Origin: Treponema sp.
GTDB lineage: Bacteria; Spirochaetota; Spirochaetia; Treponematales; Treponemataceae
DNA length: 46,410 nt
Direction: 5' to 3'
Assembly: GCA_018385415.1 (NCBI GenBank)
Contig: JAHAZA010000109.1
Coordinates: forward strand, 1 to 46,410
Shown here: one piece after another, positions 17,023 to 25,032 of the stretch
Position numbering within the stretch: position 1 is the first letter of the stretch
How the letters are laid out: each line of letters opens with the position of its first letter
Position numbers and translations under genes: made by a program
Notes under the pieces: model-generated
Told to the model about the DNA's origin: nothing
The model's database searches: none
The model's input: only the letters and a program-made list of their open reading frames with translations

Positions 17023-17051
17023 TTGAACAATGTGTGCACATTCGATATTAT
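17023..17051 (+). promoter_or_regulatory. trpS promoter with a dyad in the spacer
   Basis: -35 TTGAAC (17023-17028), 17-base spacer, -10 TATTAT (17046-17051). The spacer holds AATGTG-tg-CACATT (17029-17042), an inverted repeat placed where a bound repressor would block RNA polymerase. The operator role is inferred. Confidence 0.55.
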
Positions 17052-17104
17052 AAAAAGATAATTAAATGACTGTTTAAATATAAAAAATATTGAAGGAATA
17101 AATT

Positions 17105-18202
17105 ATGGCAGAAATCCAATACACAGACATCAACAAAAGCTTTGAAGCTGCACTTGAAAGATCAAAGAAAATTGAAGCAGACCTTTTGGTTAATCCTAAA
17201 AAATATCGTGTACTTACAGGTGACAGACCTACAGGACGCCTTCATATCGGTCATTATTTCGGCTCACTTCAGAATCGTGTACGTCTTGCCAATCTCAACG
17301 TACCAACAATGATTCTTATTGCTGATTATCAGGTTTTAACAGACCATGATGCATTCGACAAAATCAGTCAGAACACAAAAGAACTGGTAATCGATTATCT
17401 TGCAGCTGGCCTTAATCCTGAAAAGCAGGACGTAATCATTTATCCTCACAGTTATGTTCCAGAATGTAACCAGCTTATGATTCCATTTTTGACACTTGTT
17501 TCAAATGCTGAACTTAGCCGTAATCCTACTGTTAAAGAAGAAATCGAAAGTGCAGGTCTTAAAAATGTAAATGCGGGAATGTATACATATCCTGTGCATC
17601 AGGCCTGTGACATTCTTTTCTGTAAAGGAAACATCGTTCCTGTAGGAAAAGATCAACTTCCACATCTTGAAATGACTCGTACAATTGCAAGCCGTTTTAA
17701 TAAGAAGTTCTGTCTTGATATGGGAAAAGATCCTGTATTCCCAGAGCCACAGGCTTTGCTTTCTAAGACACCTATGATTCTAGGTCTTGACGGAAGCCAG
17801 AAAATGTCAAAGTCAAGAAACAATGCCATCATGCTTTCTGCTACAGAAGATGAAACAGCAAAGATGATCAAGAAGGCAAAGACTGATCAGGACCGTAACA
17901 TTACTTATGATCCTGTAAACCGCCCTGAAGTGGCAAACCTTCTTATGCTTATAAGCCTTTGTACTGGTGAAGAACCATCTGCAATTGCTGCAAGAATCGG
18001 TGAGGGCGGTGGCGGAATGCTTAAGAACACCCTTACAGAAGCTCTTAACGAAAAACTTCGTCCTTTACGCACAGAACGTGCACGTCTTGAACAGGATCCT
18101 GAATATATCAGACAGGTGCTTCTTAAAGGAGCAGAAAAAGCTCGCGAAATCGGTATTAAAACACTTACTGAAGTTCGTGATGTAATGAATATGAAAATTT
18201 AA
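17105..18202 (+). CDS. trpS: Tryptophanyl-tRNA synthetase
   Basis: Class I synthetase that charges tRNA-Trp. The 365-residue protein has an HIGH motif in RPTGRLHIGHYFGSLQNR near residue 50 and a KMSKS motif in DGSQKMSKSRNN near residue 235. YPVHQACDILF and VPVGKDQLPHLEMTR are tryptophan-pocket signatures. GAAGGAATAAATT before the ATG is a good ribosome site. No T-box or leader peptide with tryptophan codons is visible in the 156 bases upstream. The gene is followed at 80 bases by the glycosyltransferase gene, which has its own TATAAT. Confidence 0.96.
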   Translation: MAEIQYTDINKSFEAALERSKKIEADLLVNPKKYRVLTGDRPTGRLHIGHYFGSLQNRVRLANLNVPTMILIADYQVLTDHDAFDKISQNTKELVIDYLAAGLNPEKQDVIIYPHSYVPECNQLMIPFLTLVSNAELSRNPTVKEEIESAGLKNVNAGMYTYPVHQACDILFCKGNIVPVGKDQLPHLEMTRTIASRFNKKFCLDMGKDPVFPEPQALLSKTPMILGLDGSQKMSKSRNNAIMLSATEDETAKMIKKAKTDQDRNITYDPVNRPEVANLLMLISLCTGEEPSAIAARIGEGGGGMLKNTLTEALNEKLRPLRTERARLEQDPEYIRQVLLKGAEKAREIGIKTLTEVRDVMNMKI

Positions 18203-18205
18203 ATA

Positions 18206-18269
18206 TTGTAAAAAAATATAAGATAGAAAGTATAATTCAAATGCAGGTATCTTTGAAAATGATACCTGC
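18206..18269 (+). promoter_or_regulatory. Promoter and 5' stem-loop before the GT4 gene
   Basis: TTGTAA (18206-18211), 19-base spacer, TATAAT (18231-18236). The expected transcription start lies at about 18243, which is the first base of a perfect 9-bp stem: GCAGGTATC (18243-18251), 9-base loop, GATACCTGC (18261-18269). The ribosome site GGGAGAG follows at once. No T-run follows, so it is not a classical terminator. Confidence 0.55.
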
Positions 18270-18281
18270 GGGAGAGTATTT

Positions 18282-19421
18282 ATGAAAGTTACAATTATTG
18301 CAGATGTTTTAGGTGAAGAAAATAATGGAACAACTACGGCCTGTATGAATCTTGTCAGATACTTACAGGATTGTGGTGATGAAGTAAAAATTGTCTGCTG
18401 TGATGCAGATAAAAAAGGATGGGAGAATTATTATATTGTAAAGACCTTTAATATGGGGCCTTTGATTAATAAAATTATTGAAAGAAATAATGTAGCCCTT
18501 GCAAATCCTGAAACAGCTGTTATTGAAGAAGCTATAAAAGATGCAGATATCGTTCATATCATGATGCCTTTTGCTCTTGGTAGAAAGGCTGTAAAACTTG
18601 CGAAGAAAAGAAACATTCCAGTTACATCTGGCTTTCATGTTCAGGCAGAAAATTTTACATCACACATTGGTATGATGAATTTTGGCCTTGCAAATTATGT
18701 TACATATATGACTTTTTATGAAACCGTTTATAAAAAGATGAATGGTATTCATTATCCTACACAGTTCATCCGTGATCTTTTTGAAAATACTGTTCGTCAC
18801 AAAACTAATGGATATGTAATTTCAAATGGTGTTCATGATCGATTTAAGAAGAAAAAATCGGTAAGACCTGAAGAACTTAAAGATAAATTTGTAATTTTGT
18901 TTACAGGAAGATATTCACGTGAAAAGTCTCACCATATTTTGATTAAAGCTGTTGCAAAAAGTAAATACAAAGATAAAATTCAGTTAATTTTTGCAGGTCA
19001 GGGACCTAATTACAATGCACTGCGTAAACTTTCAATTAAAAAGAATATAAACATGCCAATAATGAAATTCTTTGACAAGGATGAACTTGCTAAGGTAATT
19101 AATTATTGTGATCTTTACTGTCATCCTGCAGAAATTGAAATTGAAGCGATTGCCTGTCTTGAAGCTATTTCATGTGGAATTGTTCCTGTAATTGCAAATT
19201 CAAAAAGATGTGCAACAAAGGCATTTGCAATAGATGAAAAAAATCTTTTCAAATGTAATGATACTCAAGATCTTGCAGATAAGATTGATTACTGGATTGA
19301 ACATCCAGAAGAAAGAAAACAGCGTTCTAAAGAATATCTTTCATACACAAAACAGTTTAATCAGACAGAATGTATGAAAAAAATGCGTCTGATGATGGAA
19401 GAATGTATCAGGAATAACTAG
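18282..19421 (+). CDS. GT4-family glycosyltransferase, probably glycolipid synthesis
   Basis: Retaining glycosyltransferase with two Rossmann domains; 379 residues. N-terminal MKVTIIADVLGEENNGTTTACMN has the acceptor-side glycine/threonine loop of GT4 enzymes. FTGRYSREKSHHILIKA near residue 205 and EIEAIACLEAISCG near 285, an EX7E motif, bind the nucleotide sugar. It resembles enzymes that add glucose or galactose to diacylglycerol. The acyltransferase gene starts two bases after its stop, which supports a glycolipid role; sugar and acceptor remain unknown. A stem-loop lies immediately before the ribosome site. Confidence 0.87.
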   Translation: MKVTIIADVLGEENNGTTTACMNLVRYLQDCGDEVKIVCCDADKKGWENYYIVKTFNMGPLINKIIERNNVALANPETAVIEEAIKDADIVHIMMPFALGRKAVKLAKKRNIPVTSGFHVQAENFTSHIGMMNFGLANYVTYMTFYETVYKKMNGIHYPTQFIRDLFENTVRHKTNGYVISNGVHDRFKKKKSVRPEELKDKFVILFTGRYSREKSHHILIKAVAKSKYKDKIQLIFAGQGPNYNALRKLSIKKNINMPIMKFFDKDELAKVINYCDLYCHPAEIEIEAIACLEAISCGIVPVIANSKRCATKAFAIDEKNLFKCNDTQDLADKIDYWIEHPEERKQRSKEYLSYTKQFNQTECMKKMRLMMEECIRNN

Positions 19422-19423
19422 TT

Positions 19424-20242
19424 ATGAAAAAACAGAAAGTTTATTACTATCATGATATGAAAAACGATGACTTTGCTACAACAAACATCGAAACAGTAAA
19501 ACTTCCTGATGATTACAAGTATATTAAACGTAATTTCCTTTACAATTTTGTAAAAATTTGTCTAAGGCTTGTTGTTTATCCTATTATTTATCTTATCTTA
19601 AAAATAGGTTATGGAATTTCATTCAAGAACCGTCGTGTTTTACGAAAGGTAAAAAATCAGGGATATTTTCTTTACGGCAATCATACAAATTATATGATGG
19701 ATGCCTATAACCCTCATATTATTCCATTACCACTTCAGGCAGAAGTTGTTGTAAACCCTGATGCAGTTTCAATCAAAGGAATCAAAGTAATCGTAGAAAT
19801 GCTGGGAGCTTTTCCGGTTCCTACATCAATGAAGGGAATGAAAAATTTCTGTGATTCCATTGAAATTCTTATAAAGAAAAAACATGTAATTACAATTTAT
19901 CCAGAAGCCCATATCTGGCCATGTTATACAGACATAAGACCCTTTGGTACAGAATCTTTTCATTATCCTGTAAATACCAATTCTCCATGTTTTGCATTTA
20001 CAAACATTTATAAAAAGCGGATCATTCCTTTTATTAAATATCCTAAAGTCGTAACATATATCGATGGACCATTTTATCCAGATCTTAATTTAGGAAAAAA
20101 AGAACGCATAAACAAACTAAGGGATGAAGTTTACAACGCAATGAAAAAAAGAGTAGACGAGAATCCAAAATATGAATATCGAAAATATGTTTATGTTGAA
20201 GATCCTTCAATGTCAAATGCAAAAAATAAGGCAGAGAAATAA
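19424..20242 (+). CDS. PlsC-like lipid acyltransferase with HX5D motif
   Basis: 272 residues. A hydrophobic segment at about 44-62 (LRLVVYPIIYLILKI) would attach it to the membrane. YGNHTNYMMDA near residue 85 matches the catalytic NHX4D block of glycerolipid acyltransferases, but the Asp is one residue further away (HX5D). YPEAHIWP near 158 replaces the usual FPEGTR block, and GAFPVP is present. It may acylate a lysolipid or glycolipid. The gene lies two bases after the GT4 gene and is probably translationally coupled. Family placement is inferred from motifs; the substrate is unknown. Confidence 0.8.
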   Translation: MKKQKVYYYHDMKNDDFATTNIETVKLPDDYKYIKRNFLYNFVKICLRLVVYPIIYLILKIGYGISFKNRRVLRKVKNQGYFLYGNHTNYMMDAYNPHIIPLPLQAEVVVNPDAVSIKGIKVIVEMLGAFPVPTSMKGMKNFCDSIEILIKKKHVITIYPEAHIWPCYTDIRPFGTESFHYPVNTNSPCFAFTNIYKKRIIPFIKYPKVVTYIDGPFYPDLNLGKKERINKLRDEVYNAMKKRVDENPKYEYRKYVYVEDPSMSNAKNKAEK

Positions 20243-20258
20243 ATAAAGTTAATGAACA

Positions 20259-20294
20259 ACAAACTTTGCATTAAAAGTCTAATGCAAAGTTTGT
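20259..20294. terminator. Likely bidirectional terminator
   Basis: Perfect 14-bp inverted repeat: ACAAACTTTGCATT (20259-20272), loop AAAAGTCT, AATGCAAAGTTTGT (20281-20294). It lies between the convergent acyltransferase and cca genes and can form on either strand. Flanking T-runs are weak. Confidence 0.7.
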
Positions 20295-20309
20295 GATACT
20301 TAAAAAGAA

Positions 20310-21692
20310 TTATTTTGCCAGATTTTTTGCAAGATTAATCAGTTTTTCTCTGTCGTTCATTCCAGGATCATCCAGTACAGTCTGGAATAATTCGTTTAAA
20401 ATCTGGCCCAGCTTTTTCCCTGCAGGAATACCTTCTGTAATCAGATCTCTTCCGTTAACTTTCAGATCTTTTAAGCTTAATGCACAGTTTTCCTGGGATA
20501 TTTCTTTTACACGATCTGTAAGCTCTGCAAGTTTTGCACAGCCTGCGCTGTCATGAAGACGTACATCAGCGTTGTATTTTCCGTACATATCTGCAAGTCG
20601 AAGATCGATTAAGTCATCAAAGGAATCTAGTCCAACCTTTACAATAAATCTTCTGACTGCAGCGTTACTCCAGCAAGATTCATAATGGAACATGTGATTT
20701 TCAATTAAGTGACATACATAATCAATTTCTGCATTGCTGAATTTAAGTCTTGTCATAAGTTTTCTAGCAATTTCAACTGAGTATTTTTCATGATTGTAAA
20801 AGTTGAAAATAGTCATGCCGTTTTCATGGCGTTCTGTACGACTGGCAGGTTTTCCACTGTCATGAAGGAGAGCTGCAAGGCGAAGTAAAGGCTTGTCTTT
20901 AGGAGCACCATCACAGGCATAGATATTATGATCCATTACATCAAAAATATGGTAGCCCCTGTCATCTTTTTGAAGGCAGTTACGGCATGCAGAAAGTTCA
21001 TCCATAAAAAGTTTTAAGAGGCCTGTTTCTTCCATAAGTTTTAAGCCCACACTTGGTTTTTGTGAAGCCATCATCTTCATAAGTTCATCTCTGAACCGTT
21101 CAACTGAGATAGAAGCGATTTTTTTCTGTACTTCAGGGTTGAAAATTTCTGAATATGTATCTTTTTCTATACTAAATTGCAGTTTTGAAGCGAATCTTAT
21201 GGCTCTTACAGGTCTTAAACCATCTTCCATGAACCGTTCATGAGGAATTCCTACGGTACGGATTATGCCTTTTTTAAGATCTTCTGCACCATGGTAAGGA
21301 TCTACAATGCGTCCGTCTTCGAGACTTGCAGCAATTGCATTCATTGTAAAGTCACGGCGGCTTAAATCTTCCTCGATATGACCTGCATATTCTACTTTGT
21401 CAGGATGTCGGCCGTCAGAGTAATCACTTTCAGTACGGAAAGTGGTAACTTCAATTTCCTGCTGCATAAAATGAACTGTTACAGTGCCGTGTTCAATTCC
21501 TGTTGGAATTACTCGTTTGAAGATTTTCATAACCTGATCTGGTTTTGCATTTGTTGTAACATCCCAGTCATCAGCAGTTTTACCCAGAAGTACATCGCGG
21601 ACAGCTCCACCAACAAGGTAAGCTTCAAAGCCGTTCTGAGTAAATATTTCATTCATTTTTTTTAATTCATTAGGAATTTTTATCTTATTCAT
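20310..21692 (-). CDS. cca: CCA-adding tRNA nucleotidyltransferase with HD domain
   Basis: Adds or repairs the 3' CCA of tRNAs. The 460-residue protein is a class II nucleotidyltransferase: YLVGGAVRDVLLG near residue 26, the metal site DDWDVTT, RRDFTMNA, and EDGLRPVRAIRFASKL. The PTGIEHGTVTV stretch is the CCA-type version of the block that differs in poly(A) polymerases. A HD domain (LLHDSGKP) lies near residue 280. Both tRNA genes in this window lack an encoded CCA, consistent with a need for this enzyme. Its ATG (21690-21692) overlaps an ATG on the other strand in CATG, so it is head-to-head with the thiamine pyrophosphokinase gene. Confidence 0.92.
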   Translation of the reverse strand: MNKIKIPNELKKMNEIFTQNGFEAYLVGGAVRDVLLGKTADDWDVTTNAKPDQVMKIFKRVIPTGIEHGTVTVHFMQQEIEVTTFRTESDYSDGRHPDKVEYAGHIEEDLSRRDFTMNAIAASLEDGRIVDPYHGAEDLKKGIIRTVGIPHERFMEDGLRPVRAIRFASKLQFSIEKDTYSEIFNPEVQKKIASISVERFRDELMKMMASQKPSVGLKLMEETGLLKLFMDELSACRNCLQKDDRGYHIFDVMDHNIYACDGAPKDKPLLRLAALLHDSGKPASRTERHENGMTIFNFYNHEKYSVEIARKLMTRLKFSNAEIDYVCHLIENHMFHYESCWSNAAVRRFIVKVGLDSFDDLIDLRLADMYGKYNADVRLHDSAGCAKLAELTDRVKEISQENCALSLKDLKVNGRDLITEGIPAGKKLGQILNELFQTVLDDPGMNDREKLINLAKNLAK

Positions 21693-21708
21693 GATATATT
21701 CTTTAATT

Positions 21709-22509
21709 ATGGTTAACTTTAAAAAAATTTTTTCATCAAAAAAGTCTTTAACAAATTATAGTTTAAATTATGATTTTGAGTCTATAAAAATTCCTTCAAA
21801 AAAGCCTTCATGTATCGCTGTTTTTACAGGGGGAAATGCTCCAAAACCAAAAATGTGCAGCAAATTTTTGGCTGACTTTATTCCACCGGATTATGTAATC
21901 GGAGCTGATTCCGGTATCGAAACCCTTGGGGTTTTTAGAAAATATTTTAGAAAAATGGATTTTACACCTGATGCAATTCTTGGTGATATGGATTCTCTAA
22001 AAAATAAAAAGCTTTTAAAGGAATTTTCAAAGAAAGCGGCTCTTGAAAAATTTAACCCTTACAAGGATTTTACAGACACTGAACTTGCTCTCATTCTAGC
22101 CTCAAAGCTTAGAGGTCCAGATTCAACTGTTATTTTAACCGGAGGCTCTGGCGCAAGGGTTGATCACTTTATGGGAATTTTCGATCTTTTTTCAAGCCAT
22201 ATTGCCCCGGACTTCTGGCTGACAGAAAGTCAGGTTCTTATTTTATTAAGACAAGATAAAACCATAAAGCTTTTACCTGAGCATGCTGATTCTCCAATAT
22301 CCATTTTAAGAACTACAGAATCAAATACAAAAGGGTATTTGATTACAAAGGGGCTTGAATGGGAATGCGACAAATTCAGGAAAGCAGGACTTCCAAGCAT
22401 TTCAAATGTAATAAGTCAGAAAAATTTTAAATCGAAAATCCCTGTTGAAATTACAGCAAAAGATGGTGATTTTATAGTTGTCTGTGATTATGACTGTGTG
22501 ATTGTTTAA
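21709..22509 (+). CDS. thiN: Thiamine pyrophosphokinase
   Basis: Transfers pyrophosphate from ATP to thiamine to make thiamine diphosphate. Signatures are VIGADSGIETL, DAILGDMDSL (metal-binding Asp residues), YKDFTDTELAL and ILTGGSGARVDHFMGIFDLF. The protein has 266 residues, longer than the usual 210 because of an N-terminal extension of about 30 residues before the first strand (CIAVFTGGNAP). ATG 21709 is preferred; ATG 21691 adds six residues and overlaps the cca start. No Shine-Dalgarno is evident for either. No TPP riboswitch is visible, which fits a kinase that salvages thiamine. Confidence 0.9.
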   Translation: MVNFKKIFSSKKSLTNYSLNYDFESIKIPSKKPSCIAVFTGGNAPKPKMCSKFLADFIPPDYVIGADSGIETLGVFRKYFRKMDFTPDAILGDMDSLKNKKLLKEFSKKAALEKFNPYKDFTDTELALILASKLRGPDSTVILTGGSGARVDHFMGIFDLFSSHIAPDFWLTESQVLILLRQDKTIKLLPEHADSPISILRTTESNTKGYLITKGLEWECDKFRKAGLPSISNVISQKNFKSKIPVEITAKDGDFIVVCDYDCVIV

Positions 22510-22575
22510 CAGCATCCATTTCTCCAAGGGCTTAATATTGATTATTTACCATATCTCCTTTATATTACCAGCATT

Positions 22576-23811
22576 GTGCTATATCGATATGGAAAAGATG
22601 AAAAAGGCCGCCCTGTAAAAAAAGCGGTTGTATATACAAAAGACGAGCATTGCATCCCACTTTATAAAATCGACCCGGATGCTTTACGCATTGTTCAAAG
22701 ATTAAAAGATAACGGATTTACAGCCTATATTGTTGGTGGAGCTGTTCGTGATCTTCTTGTTGGAAGAGCTCCAAAAGATTTTGATATTGTAACAGATGCA
22801 ACTCCGTCTAAAATTAAAAGGATATTCAGAAATTCTCGCATAATCGGAAGACGATTCCGTCTTGTTCATGTCATTTTTGGTCTTAAAATCTTTGAAGTAA
22901 GTACATTCAGATCAAATGCAGACGGCTCTGTAGGAAATGACTTTGGTACTATTGATGAAGATGTACTGCGCAGAGATTTTACAATTAATGCTTTGTATTA
23001 TGATCCACTTCAGGAACATGTTATTGATTATGTAGGTGGAGTAAGAGATATAAAAAAAGGATTACTTCGTCCTGTAATTTCAATTGATACAATATTTGTA
23101 GAAGATCCTGTACGTATGCTTCGTGCCATTAAATATTCTTCTACAACAGGATGTCAGATGAGCTGGGCATTGAGACATAAAATCAGAAACAGTGCTCATC
23201 TTTTAGGACCTGTTTCTCCATCCCGTCTCACTGAAGAAATGCACAAGATTATTAACAGCGGACATTCCTTTGAAATTGTATCTGAATGTTTAAAAACTGA
23301 TCTTTACATGGCATTGCAGCCTGCAGCTACAGCCATGATGTATGCAGACAGAAATTTTGAAACTAATTATTTTCAGCATTTAAAAGAGCTGGATGAGCTT
23401 GTTTCAAAAGACAAAGATGTTCGTCTTGGGAAAAAACTTGTTTACCTGCTTAAAGATTTTATTCTTACTCTTACAGACTGGCAAAAAGAAATCCTCACAG
23501 AAAGTTCTGTAGGTGAACTTTACGTAAAAACCTGGACTGAGTGCCGTAATTTCGTACTTCCTATGAATCCTCAGCGCACAGAACTGGAATTTGCAATACG
23601 AACATGTCTTCGTGAAATTGGAGTTTCAATCCGCATTCCTAAAAAAAATGTCATAACTGCAAAAGATGAAAACGAATCAAAGCCGGAAGCTGCTGCTGTT
23701 TCCCCTAAAAAGAAAAGCAGAAAAAGAAAGCATCATAAGCCGTTAGACAATAAAAGTACACTGCGCGAAATAAAGAATACTGCAACAGATGCAGAAAGCA
23801 TCAAAAGATAA
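22576..23811 (+). CDS. pcnB: Poly(A) polymerase I-type nucleotidyltransferase
   Basis: Paralogue of the CCA enzyme. Signatures are YIVGGAVRDLLVG, KDFDIVTDA, LRRDFTINA and EDPVRMLRAIKYSS. The block RIIGRRFRLVHV matches the signature that separates bacterial poly(A) polymerases from CCA enzymes, so RNA 3' adenylation is the likely role. The 411-residue protein ends in a basic tail (PKKKSRKRKHHK) typical of RNA-binding PcnB tails. A GTG at 22576 is taken as start: it gives the family N-terminus and no ATG is in frame; there is no clear ribosome site. Its last 79 bases overlap the convergent membrane gene. Confidence 0.88.
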   Translation: MLYRYGKDEKGRPVKKAVVYTKDEHCIPLYKIDPDALRIVQRLKDNGFTAYIVGGAVRDLLVGRAPKDFDIVTDATPSKIKRIFRNSRIIGRRFRLVHVIFGLKIFEVSTFRSNADGSVGNDFGTIDEDVLRRDFTINALYYDPLQEHVIDYVGGVRDIKKGLLRPVISIDTIFVEDPVRMLRAIKYSSTTGCQMSWALRHKIRNSAHLLGPVSPSRLTEEMHKIINSGHSFEIVSECLKTDLYMALQPAATAMMYADRNFETNYFQHLKELDELVSKDKDVRLGKKLVYLLKDFILTLTDWQKEILTESSVGELYVKTWTECRNFVLPMNPQRTELEFAIRTCLREIGVSIRIPKKNVITAKDENESKPEAAAVSPKKKSRKRKHHKPLDNKSTLREIKNTATDAESIKR

Positions 23812-24125
23812 AGCAGAGTGTAAATTATAAATCTATAAACTTTTCTCTTTAAAACAACAAAAGTGACAATGTTCAGTATTATTCCCAGTAAAAGGAATAC
23901 TGAACTTGTAACTGAAACAATTGCTGTAAGATTCAATATAAGCTTCTGATTTGTATCAAGAAAGTCCTGATAATTTCCCACAAAATAAAATACCAGCATG
24001 CTGAGAAGGACAAGAAAAAGAAAAATAGACATTCGGATAACAATTCTGTAGAAAAAATACACAAGAGAGTCATTTTTATAAATCTTTTTTTTGGTCTTGA
24101 AGTCTGTATTGTTATTCTGTATCAT
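23733..24125 (-). CDS. Small membrane protein of unknown function
   Basis: 130 residues with three predicted membrane segments (about 31-50, 67-88 and 96-118) and a basic, soluble N-terminus (KTKKKIYKNDS). I do not recognise a family. I keep it as a real gene because a good minus-strand promoter, TTGACC-17-TATATA, lies just upstream, and the hydrophobic pattern is strong. Its 3' end overlaps the pcnB tail by 79 bases on the opposite strand. It is divergent from the SPFH-like gene. Confidence 0.6.
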   Translation of the reverse strand: MIQNNNTDFKTKKKIYKNDSLVYFFYRIVIRMSIFLFLVLLSMLVFYFVGNYQDFLDTNQKLILNLTAIVSVTSSVFLLLGIILNIVTFVVLKRKVYRFIIYTLLYLLMLSASVAVFFISRSVLLLSNGL

Positions 24126-24132
24126 TAATTAT

Positions 24133-24161
24133 TATATAAAGTCGAATTTTTATTTGGTCAA
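24133..24161 (-). promoter_or_regulatory. Promoter of the small membrane protein gene
   Basis: Minus strand: TTGACC (24156-24161), 17-base spacer, TATATA (24133-24138), followed by the ATG at 24125. It shares the 45-base gap with the start of the divergent SPFH-like gene. Confidence 0.65.
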
Positions 24162-24170
24162 GGGGAAAAT

Positions 24171-25001
24171 ATGAAACGTGCTTCAGGTGTTATTGTATTT
24201 CTGATTCTTTTAATTGCTGCTTTAGGAGCTGTTTTTGTCTTGGGGTATTCTCCAATGCATGTTCCTCATGATTCTGTAGGAGTCATTGTTTCAAAGACAA
24301 GCGGTGTTTCAGAAAAACCTGTTGAAGCAGGTAAGTTTCAGTGGAACTGGCAGCTTTTGATTCCTACAAATGCAAAAATCCGTTCATTTTCAGCAAAGCC
24401 TTATACATACAGCAAAGTAAAATCTGGAGAGCTTCCAGGTGCTGAAATCTATTCTTCATTATTCAACGATAAACCTTCATTCAAATATTCAATGACATTT
24501 AATTTGGAACTTAAATGTGATTCAAATGAATTTGTAAATCTTGTTAAAAACTCTGATATTTCAAGTGATTCAGATTTAAAAGCTAAATATGAATCTTGTG
24601 CAGAAGAAATTGTATCGAAAATCCTTGATAAAATTTTTACTCAGTTTACAAATGATGACGATATTAAGCTTATTGATATTGAAGCTGTAAAAAATGATAT
24701 TGTTAAAGAGTATGATGGAACATTTTCAGTTGTTTCCTTGAATATTTCAGATGTTAAAATTCCTGATGTAGCAGTGTATAAAAATGCAAGGAAAATGTAT
24801 TCAAAACATATGTCAGAAATTGAAGCTGAACTTGAGAAATTGACCAGCATTCAGGCAAAGGAAATCTCAGATAATACAAAGAGTATCAGCAAGCTTGAAA
24901 AGTTCGGGAAAGTAATCAAAGAAAATCCTGAGCTTGCAGAGCTTTTAAAATCGTCAAAAGATCTTAGCGATACCTTAAAAACAATTTACGAATATAATTA
25001 A
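24171..25001 (+). CDS. SPFH/prohibitin-like membrane protein
   Basis: 276 residues. A single N-terminal membrane segment (6-26) is followed by a domain that resembles the SPFH/band 7 fold: VPHDSVGVIVSKTSGVSEKPVEAGKF is arranged like 'vppg..gvv...l.pG.h', and FSVVSLNISDVKIPDVAVYK is like the last SPFH strands. A helical, charged C-terminus (205-276) could form a coiled coil for oligomer assembly. Such proteins scaffold membrane proteases or other complexes. The call rests on pattern, not on a strict signature. AAGGGGAAAAT precedes the ATG. It heads a plus-strand run with aroH and glgA. Confidence 0.65.
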   Translation: MKRASGVIVFLILLIAALGAVFVLGYSPMHVPHDSVGVIVSKTSGVSEKPVEAGKFQWNWQLLIPTNAKIRSFSAKPYTYSKVKSGELPGAEIYSSLFNDKPSFKYSMTFNLELKCDSNEFVNLVKNSDISSDSDLKAKYESCAEEIVSKILDKIFTQFTNDDDIKLIDIEAVKNDIVKEYDGTFSVVSLNISDVKIPDVAVYKNARKMYSKHMSEIEAELEKLTSIQAKEISDNTKSISKLEKFGKVIKENPELAELLKSSKDLSDTLKTIYEYN

Positions 25002-25032
25002 ATTTATATCTAAAAATAAACAGGACATTTAT

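Noticed and set aside
16949..17104. T-box or attenuator before trpS
   Set aside because: No AGGGTGGnACCGCG-type antiterminator, no terminator hairpin and no leader ORF with Trp codons were found.
22510..22575. Riboswitch or promoter between thiN and pcnB
   Set aside because: The 66-base gap shows no TPP motif, no clear -35/-10 pair and no hairpin.
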